Positions 1 through 6,342 of a DNA stretch of 47,695 bases are shown here, piece by piece. The notes beneath the pieces were generated by a model. It was given only the letters and a program-made list of their open reading frames with translations, had not been told where the DNA came from and ran no database searches. A program made the position numbers and the translations under genes. Source of the DNA: a virus; IMG/VR virus record IMGVR_UViG_3300017714_003053, positions 1 to 47,695 of that record; one strand, given 5' to 3'. Position 1 is the first letter of the stretch. The number at the start of each line of letters is the position of its first letter.

Positions 1-21
1 AAAACTTTGAGTATAAATTGG

Positions 22-51
22 TTGACAATTAAACTTTTACGTGTATAAATA
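22..51 (+). promoter_or_regulatory. Promoter of the tmRNA gene
   Basis: TTGACA at 22-27 and TATAAA at 44-49 are separated by 16 bases, a good sigma70-type pair. Transcription would start near 56, just before the acceptor piece of the tmRNA. The -10 is also part of TATAAATA (44-51), the T4 late-promoter octamer, so the RNA could be made both early and late. Dual use is inference. Confidence 0.7.
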
Positions 52-56
52 TACAT

Positions 57-357
57 TGTGGACGTTGAAGCGACTTGAAGATATTATGGACCTCGGGGCA
101 GTACCGAGCACCTCCACCATAAAAGCATTGGAAAGAAAATGATAGTATTTGATTTACTTGGCTATGTGATACTGGCAAATTTTATTGCTAGTGCTTTTAT
201 GATGGGGGTGAACTAGGATCGACAGGTATTGTATGGAAGTGGAGTTTACCGGGTGATTACGTTATTGATCAAACTTTATAAACGCAGAAGATAATTTTGC
301 TATAGCGGCCTAATTTAGGCACGTAGGGGTGGGAACTACCTGGCAACAGAAGTGCCA
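57..357 (+). ncRNA. ssrA: Circularly permuted (two-piece) tmRNA
   Basis: This is transfer-messenger RNA, which rescues stalled ribosomes and adds a degradation tag. The gene is permuted. The acceptor piece comes first (about 57-119), with a T-arm (stem CTCGG/CCGAG around 92-108) and an encoded CCA at 117-119. A loop of about 84 bases follows. The coding piece starts at 204 and ends near 357 with a TGGCA/TGCCA hairpin. The two pieces pair: GGGGGTG (204-210) matches CACCTCC (109-115) in all seven positions. The third pair is G206-U113, the G3-U70 wobble that alanyl-tRNA synthetase reads. The tag frame reads (N)AEDNFAIAA and stops at TAA 311-313; the resume codon is probably GCA at 284. Two-piece tmRNAs are known from alphaproteobacteria and some cyanobacteria; the tag ending resembles alphaproteobacterial ones. 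The exact 5' end of the acceptor piece and 3' end of the coding piece are estimates. Confidence 0.92.
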
Positions 358-385
358 CTGAATTCTTTAGAACTCAGTACTACAA

Positions 386-406
386 AAAGATAAATTTCTT
401 ATCTTT
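386..406 (+). other. AT-rich hairpin between tmRNA and the next gene
   Basis: AAAGATAA (386-393) and TTATCTTT (399-406) form a perfect 8-bp stem with a 5-base loop, directly before the ribosome binding site of the downstream gene. A second imperfect stem (358-377, CTGA..TTC/GAA..TCAG) lies between it and the tmRNA. They may mark processing of a joint tmRNA-mRNA transcript or act as a weak terminator. No U-tract follows, so strong termination is not expected. Confidence 0.4.
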
Positions 407-423
407 ATATCAAGGAAATATAT

Positions 424-1017
424 ATGAAATATATAATGACAGCGGCACTTGTCGCTTTTACATTTTCTACTGCTAACGCAGAAGATTATAACAACACATC
501 AGTAACTATGGCCGCAGAAGGTCCTGCTTATGGTGTGGAACTATCAACTAATGATACTACAAGAAAAGTAAGTGTCTACAATACGAATGGCGCATTAGAT
601 CTAGGAGTACAATTAGTTGACAACGGTACCAATACAGATTTTAATGTATCTGTTGGTAAAACCATCGATAGTAATATCGGAACCGCAGAATCACCATTAG
701 CTACAGTTTATGCATCTGCAGAAGCTGAGTATAATTGGGGCGATAGTTTTACTAAAAACGAAATGCATTTTACTCCTAAAATTGGAGCTAAAAAAGCTAT
801 TGGCAACCTAACACCATTTGGTGAATTAGGCTATGGGTTCAAATCAATTGAAGGTGATTATCTTGATATTGATAGAACTACACCGTTTGCTGAAATTGGA
901 ACATCAGTTAGCTTAACTGATAACACTTCATTGAAAGCATCTGTAACACAGTCAATGAACACTGATTGGGAAAAAACTGATCGTGAACTTGGACTAAAAC
1001 TGACAGTTCAGTTTTAA
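424..1017 (+). CDS. Secreted outer-membrane beta-barrel-like protein
   Basis: 197 aa. Residues 1-19 form a type I signal peptide: basic start, hydrophobic core and ANA before the cut at ED. The mature part alternates polar and hydrophobic residues, with short strands separated by glycine/asparagine turns. It ends in Phe after LKLTVQ, the C-terminal signature of outer-membrane barrels recognised by the BAM machinery. The size suits an eight-stranded barrel of the OmpX/opacity type. I do not recognise the exact family. AAGGAAA sits at 413. No promoter separates it from the tmRNA, and a terminator follows. A phage barrel protein could change the surface of the infected cell, for example to exclude other phages; this role is inference. 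Confidence 0.7.
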   Translation: MKYIMTAALVAFTFSTANAEDYNNTSVTMAAEGPAYGVELSTNDTTRKVSVYNTNGALDLGVQLVDNGTNTDFNVSVGKTIDSNIGTAESPLATVYASAEAEYNWGDSFTKNEMHFTPKIGAKKAIGNLTPFGELGYGFKSIEGDYLDIDRTTPFAEIGTSVSLTDNTSLKASVTQSMNTDWEKTDRELGLKLTVQF

Positions 1018-1027
1018 TTGATTAGGT

Positions 1028-1062
1028 TGCGGGTTATCCTTTAAACAAAAACCCGCATTTTT
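1028..1062 (+). terminator. Rho-independent terminator
   Basis: TGCGGGTT (1028-1035) pairs with AACCCGCA (1050-1057) and five T follow. It ends the tmRNA/barrel-protein unit. Confidence 0.85.
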
Positions 1063-1063
1063 C

Positions 1064-1071
1064 GATAAATA
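1064..1071 (+). promoter_or_regulatory. Late-type promoter GATAAATA
   Basis: One of the recurrent (G/T)ATAAATA octamers, immediately after a terminator and before the 1103 gene. By the T4 rule (octamer at -13 to -6) RNA would start near 1077. The leader would be 26 bases and carry AGAGGAG. Confidence 0.7.
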
Positions 1072-1102
1072 GATACACACAGATAGGCAGAGGAGATTCA
1101 TT

Positions 1103-2182
1103 ATGCCGCCTAGAAATCATAAAAATTGGTTAGCACAACCAAATGTTGAATATGTAAGTAGTGAAATATATTCAGATCAAAAAATATTCGAAGAAGAAAT
1201 AAAACATATCTTTAGTAAAGTATGGGTACCAGTATGTCATTCAAGTGAGATGGACATGACAGGTTGCTATAGAACAACACAGATTGCATTTCAAAATGTA
1301 ATTGTTATTAGATTTAGTAGTGGAATTGTTAGAGCATTTCATAATGAGAAAGTAACTAAAGTATCTGGTATGGATTTGTCACTTTGTTACCATGCATTAT
1401 CTTGGAAAGAATTACCATGTGAAACAAAACATGGAGGAATGATATGGGTAACACTAGATACAGAAACAACAACGACAGTAGATGAATGGACTGCTGGTGC
1501 ATTTGATTGTATCTCTGATGCAATTGATACAGAAGAACTAGAAGTATTCCATTATCATAAAGCAATTATCCCGACAAATTATAAATTATGGCATGATACA
1601 AACAGTGAATTCTATCATGACTTCATGCATTATTTTAATAGAGTAACCGGTTTCAACGATGAGTATTTTGCTAGAAAGAATATTCCCTTTGCAAACGGTC
1701 ATGTAAACGTAAGTAGTTTTACAGTTAATTATACAGAATTTGATAAAGAAGGTGATAGAGGAGAATTAAGTTTTCCTAACTTACCACCAAATCAATGGTA
1801 TATGGTAGATCTGTTTCCTGGATTCAATTTTAATTTGCGTGGTAGTGCATATCGTTCAGATAGTGTAACTCCACTAGGACCAAATAGTGTTCTTATTGAA
1901 TTTAGAGGATATGGATTAAAGAAAGATACTCCAGAAGAGCGACAAACCCGTATTAAGCATCATAATACAATATGGGGTCCGTTTGGTAGAAACTTACATG
2001 AAGATTTAATAGGTGTAACAGGACAAGGAACGTCAATGGCACCAGGTACTGAGAAAAGAAATATACTGCATGGTAGACATGAAAATGGTACTATACACGA
2101 CGAAGTTGGTATGCGACATTACTATGCAGAATGGGGGAAACACGTAAATTTGGATCCTTCTAACCCTATTATTAGTACTTGA
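1103..2182 (+). CDS. Rieske-type oxygenase alpha-subunit-like protein with a degenerate Rieske site
   Basis: 359 aa, the usual size for a ring-hydroxylating oxygenase alpha subunit. The N-terminal half follows the Rieske domain (residues 40-120: a W-x-P-V-C-H start, VIVIRF, VRAFHNE). The cluster ligands are not intact. The position of the first C-x-H reads KVT (83-85), and the second C-x2-H is shortened to CYH (95-97). The C-terminal catalytic domain keeps an iron-site motif around E169-Y171-H172 and H176, although the two histidines are one residue closer than usual, plus the typical strand FPGFNFNLRG. It may use another electron route or have a new role. The substrate cannot be told. A late-type promoter lies upstream. 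The stop codon lies inside the -35 box of the tRNA promoter. Confidence 0.7.
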   Translation: MPPRNHKNWLAQPNVEYVSSEIYSDQKIFEEEIKHIFSKVWVPVCHSSEMDMTGCYRTTQIAFQNVIVIRFSSGIVRAFHNEKVTKVSGMDLSLCYHALSWKELPCETKHGGMIWVTLDTETTTTVDEWTAGAFDCISDAIDTEELEVFHYHKAIIPTNYKLWHDTNSEFYHDFMHYFNRVTGFNDEYFARKNIPFANGHVNVSSFTVNYTEFDKEGDRGELSFPNLPPNQWYMVDLFPGFNFNLRGSAYRSDSVTPLGPNSVLIEFRGYGLKKDTPEERQTRIKHHNTIWGPFGRNLHEDLIGVTGQGTSMAPGTEKRNILHGRHENGTIHDEVGMRHYYAEWGKHVNLDPSNPIIST

Positions 2183-2206
2183 CATTATTCTTAAATCTGT
2201 TAATAT
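2179..2206 (+). promoter_or_regulatory. Promoter of tRNA genes
   Basis: TTGACA (2179-2184), 16 bases, TAATAT (2201-2206). The -35 box contains the TGA stop of the preceding gene. Start of transcription about seven bases past the -10 would be near 2213, the first base of the tRNA. Confidence 0.75.
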
Positions 2207-2212
2207 GTAAGT

Positions 2213-2289
2213 GGACCATTAGCTCAGCTGGATAGAGCGCCTGTCTACGGAACAGGAGGCCAGGAGTTCGAATCTCTTATGGTCCGCCA
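2213..2289 (+). tRNA. tRNA-Arg (ACG)
   Basis: Acceptor GGACCAT (2213-2219) pairs with ATGGTCC (2279-2285). G is the discriminator and CCA is encoded. The anticodon stem is CCTGT/ACAGG with loop CTACGGA, giving ACG. T-loop TTCGAAT. Confidence 0.95.
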
Positions 2290-2298
2290 AAAGTTTGT

Positions 2299-2372
2299 TG
2301 GCCCATGGTGAAATGGTATCACACCGGTTTTTGGTACCGAGGTTTGAGGTTCGAGTCCTTGTGGGCCAGCCA
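2299..2372 (+). tRNA. tRNA-Gln (TTG)
   Basis: Acceptor TGGCCCA (2299-2305) pairs with TGGGCCA (2362-2368), with discriminator G and encoded CCA. The anticodon loop TTTTGGT gives TTG. One C-A mismatch is seen at the outer pair of the anticodon stem. U1-A72 is typical of Gln tRNAs. Confidence 0.92.
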
Positions 2373-2375
2373 GAA

Positions 2376-2383
2376 GATAAATA
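2376..2383 (+). promoter_or_regulatory. Late-type promoter GATAAATA, leaderless layout
   Basis: The octamer ends exactly five bases before the ATG at 2389. With T4 spacing, the A of ATG is the predicted first transcribed base. Confidence 0.65.
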
Positions 2384-2388
2384 GATGA

Positions 2389-2793
2389 ATGAAACTGCTA
2401 GAGCATAAGCATATCATAATAAGAGCGGAAGTACTTGATCCGCCACGTGCAGAAGAATCAACAAGTGAACAAGTAAAAACTCTGATCAACGATATTGGAA
2501 TGAAAATTATGATGGGGCCATTTGCGGCCAGATCTACAATAGAAGGTACTCAAGGATTAACAGTAGCAACAATAATAGAAACTTCACACATAGTATTACA
2601 TACCTGGGATGAAGTATCTCCTGCACTAATGCAATTTGATGTTTATACGTGCAGTCATCTTGATACTGATATTGTATTTAAATGGCTAGAACAATATAAG
2701 CCAGTTAAAATAGATTACAAATATATTGATAGAGAGTTTAAATTAGATTTTAAACGTAAAAAGTTTAAACCTTTTGCCAAGGAAATAGTTTAG
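2389..2793 (+). CDS. speD: S-adenosylmethionine decarboxylase-like protein (phage SpeD type)
   Basis: 134 aa, close to the length of the small prokaryotic AdoMet decarboxylase proenzyme. That enzyme cuts itself to make a pyruvoyl cofactor and yields the aminopropyl donor for spermidine. The core IIETSHIVLHTWDE (62-75) and FDVYTC match the family. S66 corresponds to the pyruvoyl serine, H71 (five further on, as in the bacterial enzyme) to the proton donor, and C88 to the catalytic cysteine. The residue before the serine is Thr, whereas bacterial enzymes have Glu at the cleavage site; marine T4-like phages carry this ETSH version. No ribosome binding site precedes the ATG, which suits a leaderless mRNA. 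The 3' end overlaps the opposing gene by 29 bases. Confidence 0.8.
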   Translation: MKLLEHKHIIIRAEVLDPPRAEESTSEQVKTLINDIGMKIMMGPFAARSTIEGTQGLTVATIIETSHIVLHTWDEVSPALMQFDVYTCSHLDTDIVFKWLEQYKPVKIDYKYIDREFKLDFKRKKFKPFAKEIV

Positions 2794-4141
2794 GTAAGTG
2801 TGGAAAATTTGGATCTTCATTAACTTCGTTAATATCAAAACCTCTAATAACAAATTTATCAGGATACTTTTTAAAGAAATCTAAATAATCATTTTCAATT
2901 TTTAGTCTAATATTTTTACTATACAATATACTATTAATTTCATAGTTAAAAGCATTACTCACATCAACAAAAACTTTTTTATTAGGATCTTCATCCATTT
3001 CACTTTTTAGTTCATTTTTAAATTTAATTATTGACATTAAGTCTAGTACTCTAAATTTATGATTAAATGTTTTATAAGTTGTATTCCACCATTCTACAAA
3101 GTCTTCACCTAGTTCTTCTAAATACTCGTCATTAAAATGTAAGTGACTTTCACAAGCATATCTGCTACCAATAATAGGACTTTCTTTTTTATAGTCTTGT
3201 ACAAACTTAGACCAATTTTTTCCATCCCAATTATTACTGACATACCATTGCATATGTACTGCAATAGGGTCAATATCATATGCAACAAGAGTTCCACCCT
3301 CTTGTAAATTATTAATATATGCATTTGCTATTGGACTTAATCCACCACTAGTACTATAAACAGTTTTACATATATGATCTTTTTTTGTTGTTTCTAAACT
3401 TTCAGTATTTGCACAATACCATCTTGCGTCCCATAAATCATGTCCTACTTGATATAATTTTTCATAATGGTCCATCATCTCACCGTACAGGTATTCTTTT
3501 CCATCTCTTAAATTATTATCCCATATACCTACTTTTTTCTTCTGCTCCATAGCAACACGCAGTAAGTTATGTCCTTCCCATTTACCTTTTACTTGTACAG
3601 TTTCATCTGTGGCCCATATTTCAGTGGGATTGTAAGTTTGACCTAGTTGTCCTAATGTAGTTTCAACTCTACCTACTTTTGGTGCAGTCCATTCTATACC
3701 ATCTTCCTTATCGCCAAGATCTGGTCTACCACTAGCAACCCACCATTCTAAATCAAGGAACAAACATTGAGGATGAATTTGCCACCATTTTTCTCCTCGG
3801 TCTAATACGTGTCCTACTATAACACAATCTTTATATTGATTATCCCAATACTCTCTTGACTTTTCAATAAAATTACGTAGTATTATACCTTGTCTACATA
3901 GCAGTAATTTTTTAAATCCAGAATCATATGCAAGATTACATAATTTAACAAACTCGTCAGCCTGCACTTGTGGTATGCGTCTATACTTAAAGCTATAAAA
4001 ATCAAGAAGGTTTTGAGTTATACCTTGTGTAGCTAAATCTTTTATTCTATTGTTTAACAACCAGCCAATACCACAGTCTGCTGGTAGTTTATCAGCAGTA
4101 TGTTCAAATTGCCAGTGTTTCTTGTGTTTAAATTGATCCAT
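2765..4141 (-). CDS. Conserved phage protein, possible glycosyltransferase/methyltransferase-like
   Basis: 458 aa from the chosen start. An ATG at 4165 is in frame, but AAAGGA lies at the right distance before the ATG at 4141, and 4165 is almost at the predicted start of the late transcript, so 4141 is preferred. Around residues 107-135 there is VIVGHVLDRGEKWWQIHPQC followed by LFLDLEWW, a pattern I know from uncharacterised marine phage proteins. Around residue 280, GGTLVAYDIDP looks like the acidic turn of a Rossmann fold that binds SAM or a nucleotide sugar. I cannot name a reaction. The gene stands alone on the minus strand, convergent with speD, with its own late-type promoter. Confidence 0.6.
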   Translation of the reverse strand: MDQFKHKKHWQFEHTADKLPADCGIGWLLNNRIKDLATQGITQNLLDFYSFKYRRIPQVQADEFVKLCNLAYDSGFKKLLLCRQGIILRNFIEKSREYWDNQYKDCVIVGHVLDRGEKWWQIHPQCLFLDLEWWVASGRPDLGDKEDGIEWTAPKVGRVETTLGQLGQTYNPTEIWATDETVQVKGKWEGHNLLRVAMEQKKKVGIWDNNLRDGKEYLYGEMMDHYEKLYQVGHDLWDARWYCANTESLETTKKDHICKTVYSTSGGLSPIANAYINNLQEGGTLVAYDIDPIAVHMQWYVSNNWDGKNWSKFVQDYKKESPIIGSRYACESHLHFNDEYLEELGEDFVEWWNTTYKTFNHKFRVLDLMSIIKFKNELKSEMDEDPNKKVFVDVSNAFNYEINSILYSKNIRLKIENDYLDFFKKYPDKFVIRGFDINEVNEDPNFPHLPKLFPWQKV

Positions 4142-4175
4142 ATTTTGTTGTCCTTTTATTAACATAGTACATTAC

Positions 4176-4183
4176 TATTTATT
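4176..4183 (-). promoter_or_regulatory. Late-type promoter AATAAATA (minus strand)
   Basis: Reading leftward the octamer is AATAAATA. Predicted start is near 4170, giving a 29-base leader with AAAGGA before the ATG at 4141. Confidence 0.55.
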
Positions 4184-4208
4184 ATCTTTAATAAATCAAA
4201 TTAAGTAG

Positions 4209-4237
4209 TTGACAACGACTACTAATGATGTTATATT
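4209..4237 (+). promoter_or_regulatory. Early-type promoter
   Basis: TTGACA (4209-4214), 17 bases, TATATT (4232-4237). It starts a rightward unit whose first gene begins at 4266. Confidence 0.75.
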
Positions 4238-4265
4238 AATAACATTAATGAGAAGGAAAACGGAT

Positions 4266-4487
4266 ATGATTAATAGTAGACAAATAGTTGAAATACTAAA
4301 CGAAGAGATTACCAAGAGCAAAGATATTGAAGATGTCCGTTTGGCACTACAGAAGGTAAAAGATAGAATTGAGTTTCTTGAAGAATTAGAATTTGTTCAT
4401 CAGCATAAACAACCTGTGTATGATGCAAAAGATTCAAAGGCTCAGAAAGAGACTGCAGAAAAAAAGTTTAACGAGTATTTTAAATAG
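4266..4487 (+). CDS. Small coiled-coil protein, unknown
   Basis: 73 aa starting MINSRQIVEIL. GAAGGAAAA ends about seven bases before this ATG. The longer in-frame start at 4209 lies within the promoter and is rejected. Charged helices with regular leucines predict a coiled coil over residues 5-45. No family recognised. Confidence 0.65.
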   Translation: MINSRQIVEILNEEITKSKDIEDVRLALQKVKDRIEFLEELEFVHQHKQPVYDAKDSKAQKETAEKKFNEYFK

Positions 4488-4489
4488 CC

Positions 4490-4657
4490 ATGGAGTACAG
4501 TGAACTTATAAATAAAATACAGGTGCTAACGGAATCAATAGAGGTGTTCCGGAGTCGTATACAACCACATGACACCGGACACCTTTATACAACCATAAGC
4601 ACACTAGAAGACTACATAGAAGAACTTGAGGCTCAAGTTAAAACCTTAGATCATTAA
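4490..4657 (+). CDS. Small helical protein, unknown
   Basis: 55 aa (MEYSELINKIQVL..., ending VKTLDH). It starts two bases after the preceding stop, is acidic and helical throughout, and looks like a small regulatory or adaptor protein. There is no clear ribosome binding site apart from the end of the upstream gene, so translation is probably coupled to it. Function unknown. Confidence 0.55.
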   Translation: MEYSELINKIQVLTESIEVFRSRIQPHDTGHLYTTISTLEDYIEELEAQVKTLDH

Positions 4658-4680
4658 AGTAAAAAAATACCAAAAAATTG

Positions 4681-4709
4681 TTGACAAGTCGAAAATTTTG
4701 TCGTACTAT
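4681..4709 (+). promoter_or_regulatory. Early-type promoter
   Basis: TTGACA (4681-4686), 17 bases, TACTAT (4704-4709), just ahead of the gene at 4739. Confidence 0.75.
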
Positions 4710-4738
4710 GTTTATATAAGCTAACAAAAGAGATAGAA

Positions 4739-5029
4739 ATGAAACTTGAAAACCTTAATATGGTAAAAACAAAAGTTCCTAATGGAGTTCAGGCTCTAAT
4801 AAAGTTTGGACCCCATTACGAACTGAGTATTGTAAAAAGCGATTTCTCATACGGAGGTTCACAAGGACTATATGAGATAGCAGTATACGTAGACAATCAA
4901 ATGACAGAATTGCCTGGGATTACACAACCAGGAGATACAGTCAAAGGATATCTTACAGAAGACAATGTAAACGATATTATTCATGCAATGACCCAATTGA
5001 CAAAAAGGGATCCCAAACAAATAAATTAA
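4739..5029 (+). CDS. Conserved T4-like marine phage protein, unknown function
   Basis: 96 aa. The pattern L-S-I-V-K then YGG-x-QG-L-Y-E-I-A-V (residues 29-49) and a closing helix is familiar from hypothetical proteins of marine T4-like phages. It looks like a small alpha/beta fold with no catalytic motif. It has its own early-type promoter and is followed by three tRNA genes, so it probably belongs to the takeover phase. Confidence 0.7.
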   Translation: MKLENLNMVKTKVPNGVQALIKFGPHYELSIVKSDFSYGGSQGLYEIAVYVDNQMTELPGITQPGDTVKGYLTEDNVNDIIHAMTQLTKRDPKQIN

Positions 5030-5039
5030 TCAGTTAAAT

Positions 5040-5117
5040 CTACCCGTAGCTCAGCTGGATTAGAGCAACGGCCTTCTAAGCCGTGGGTCGGGGGTTCGAG
5101 TCCTCCCGGGTAGGCCA
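5040..5117 (+). tRNA. tRNA-Arg (TCT)
   Basis: Acceptor CTACCCG (5040-5046) pairs with CGGGTAG (5107-5113), with encoded CCA. Anticodon stem ACGGC/GCCGT, loop CTTCTAA, anticodon TCT. It reads AGA, a common codon in this AT-rich genome. Confidence 0.95.
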
Positions 5118-5123
5118 ATTAAT

Positions 5124-5209
5124 GCGAGTGTGGCGGAATAGGTAGACGCAACGGACTTAAAATCCGTTATCTTTATGGTGTGTGGGTTCGAGTCCCTCCA
5201 CTCGCACCA
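5124..5209 (+). tRNA. tRNA-Leu (TAA)
   Basis: Acceptor GCGAGTG pairs with CACTCGC (5199-5205), discriminator A, encoded CCA. Long variable arm; anticodon loop CTTAAAA gives TAA. It reads TTA, the commonest Leu codon here. Confidence 0.95.
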
Positions 5210-5214
5210 AATTG

Positions 5215-5291
5215 GGTCCTGTAGTTCAATTGGTTAGAACCCACCGCTCATAACGGTGTTGTTGCAGGTTCGAATCCTGCCGGGACCACCA
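5215..5291 (+). tRNA. tRNA with CAT anticodon (elongator Met, or Ile after lysidine modification)
   Basis: Acceptor GGTCCTG (5215-5221) pairs with CGGGACC (5281-5287) with one G-U, discriminator A, encoded CCA. Anticodon stem CACCG/CGGTG, loop CTCATAA, anticodon CAT. The fully paired acceptor start argues against an initiator tRNA. Met and Ile2 cannot be separated by eye. Confidence 0.9.
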
Positions 5292-5298
5292 ACTTCTT

Positions 5299-5306
5299 GA
5301 TAAATA
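5299..5306 (+). promoter_or_regulatory. Late-type promoter GATAAATA
   Basis: It sits between the tRNA cluster and the gene at 5327. Predicted start is near 5312, giving a 15-base leader containing AAAAGGAG. Confidence 0.7.
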
Positions 5307-5326
5307 GATTCTAAAAAAGGAGACTT

Positions 5327-5527
5327 ATGGCAGGATTTAAAGCAACAAGAGGACAAAAATCACATAACTGGAAACGTATGTTAAATGGTATTGAGATTAA
5401 ACCTTGTTTATATTGTGGAAAAAATGGTAAGCAATTAATGGCTGGGTCAGTTGACGGTGAAATAGTAATGGACAGCGATGGAAATGCAATACCATATAGA
5501 TCAATTCAACATACATCAATTGAATAG
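5327..5527 (+). CDS. Small protein with one CxxC, unknown
   Basis: 66 aa. PCLYCGKNGK at 27-36 carries a single C-x2-C, too little for a zinc ribbon unless two copies meet. AAAAGGAGACTT precedes the ATG. It ends against the convergent minus-strand gene with one base between stops. No family recognised. Confidence 0.65.
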   Translation: MAGFKATRGQKSHNWKRMLNGIEIKPCLYCGKNGKQLMAGSVDGEIVMDSDGNAIPYRSIQHTSIE

Positions 5528-5528
5528 T

Positions 5529-6008
5529 TTATATAGTTCCATTTAATTTTAATAAGTATACTACACCAACAACCATTCCGCCCATAACCACGATCAAACC
5601 TAATATTAATGCACCATCCATAAATGCATCAACTCTTTGTTGTTGTTTATAAATTGTATCTTCTCTTTCTTGTTTAATTTTTCTTCTAAGTTCAATTAAC
5701 TCTTTCCATGTACCAAATCCATAACGCCAGTTTAATAGTGTTTGTAATTCCAGTTCTTGTTCTTTGATTGTTTTTTCGTGGATCAATAATGCAAGAGCTT
5801 CTTCTTCAACACTACCTGCTTGAAATAATTTTTTAAATAATGGAGGTTTTTTATTATTTTGTTGAGCTTTTCTAACGTCACTTACTGCACCAAACCATTT
5901 TCCCATTTGGCCTACAACGTTTTCAAAATCTTGCCCAACGGTTACTGCTCTCTTAATTGTATTAAAAGCCGTGGTTGCTACTGTGATCGCTGTGATTGGA
6001 TCTACTAT
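5529..6008 (-). CDS. Membrane-anchored conserved T4-like phage protein, apparent ATA start
   Basis: 159 aa if it starts at the ATA codon 6008-6006. The frame stays open upstream of the ATG at 5906, and those extra residues (VDPITAITVATTAFNTIKRA and on through VGQ) match the N-terminus I know from homologues in marine T4-like phages, which begin M-x-DPI. AAGGAG (6021-6016) lies seven bases before the ATA, ideal spacing, and no ATG, GTG or TTG occurs there. Next come GKWFGAVSD and the conserved FKKLFQAGSVEEEA. A charged helix (residues 75-125) and one transmembrane segment near the C-terminus (about 131-153) follow. It is probably a cytoplasmic-facing membrane protein of unknown role. Starting at 5906 would lose 34 conserved residues. 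Confidence 0.75.
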   Translation of the reverse strand: MVDPITAITVATTAFNTIKRAVTVGQDFENVVGQMGKWFGAVSDVRKAQQNNKKPPLFKKLFQAGSVEEEALALLIHEKTIKEQELELQTLLNWRYGFGTWKELIELRRKIKQEREDTIYKQQQRVDAFMDGALILGLIVVMGGMVVGVVYLLKLNGTI

Positions 6009-6084
6009 TGGCCGTCTCCTTAACTAACTTATTGTATTTAATATGCATATAACCAACATTAAACCCATATTTAAACGATTTATC

Positions 6085-6125
6085 TTGACAATTTTGTTGA
6101 CAATGCGTATACTATAGTATAAATA
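6085..6125 (+). promoter_or_regulatory. Nested early- and late-type promoters
   Basis: TTGACA at 6085-6090 stands 17 bases before TATACT (6108-6113). A second TTGACA is at 6097-6102. TATAAATA, the T4 late octamer, is at 6118-6125. The gene at 6150 can thus be read early and late. AAAAGGAACG follows as ribosome binding site. Confidence 0.7.
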
Positions 6126-6149
6126 CATAGTATTTAAAAGGAACGAAAT

Positions 6150-6329
6150 ATGACTTTTATACATTCAACCAACGAGATCAAATCAAAAGTTAAAGTAATG
6201 TTAGATAAGGTCGAGTTGCTCCAAGAAGCGGAAGTGTTAAAGGATACAGATTCTTACAAACACCTGGTAGACGATATCAGAGCTCTTGCGAGAGATATTG
6301 CTAACGATAACGTTAGTAATTTTAAATAA
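6150..6329 (+). CDS. Small acidic helical protein, unknown
   Basis: 59 aa (MTFIHSTNEIKSKVK..., ending NDNVSNFK). AAAGGAACG ends about five bases before the ATG. Predicted almost wholly helical with heptad-like leucines (KVMLDKVELLQEAEVL). It leads the operon that continues with a membrane protein and the endolysin. No family recognised. Confidence 0.65.
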   Translation: MTFIHSTNEIKSKVKVMLDKVELLQEAEVLKDTDSYKHLVDDIRALARDIANDNVSNFK

Positions 6330-6342
6330 AGGAGAAAATATT

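Noticed and set aside
120-203. Small gene in the loop between the tmRNA pieces (ATG at 139)
   Set aside because: The frame is short and runs into the coding piece of the tmRNA; it is best explained as the removed intervening segment.
1103-2182. A normal Rieske dioxygenase alpha subunit
   Set aside because: The cluster-binding C-x-H and C-x2-H are not both present, so a standard Rieske centre should not be annotated.
4209-4265. Longer N-terminus (MTTTTNDV...) for the gene at 4266
   Set aside because: The extra codons cover the -35 and -10 boxes, and the ribosome binding site fits the later ATG.
4507-4514. TATAAATA inside the small gene at 4490
   Set aside because: It is inside a coding region with no gene start behind it at a suitable distance; chance match in AT-rich DNA. 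A similar one lies at 14843-14850 in the J-domain gene.
2213-5291. tRNA cluster as a phage attachment site
   Set aside because: No integrase, excisionase or repressor gene is seen; the tRNAs are complete with own promoter, and the genome type is lytic.
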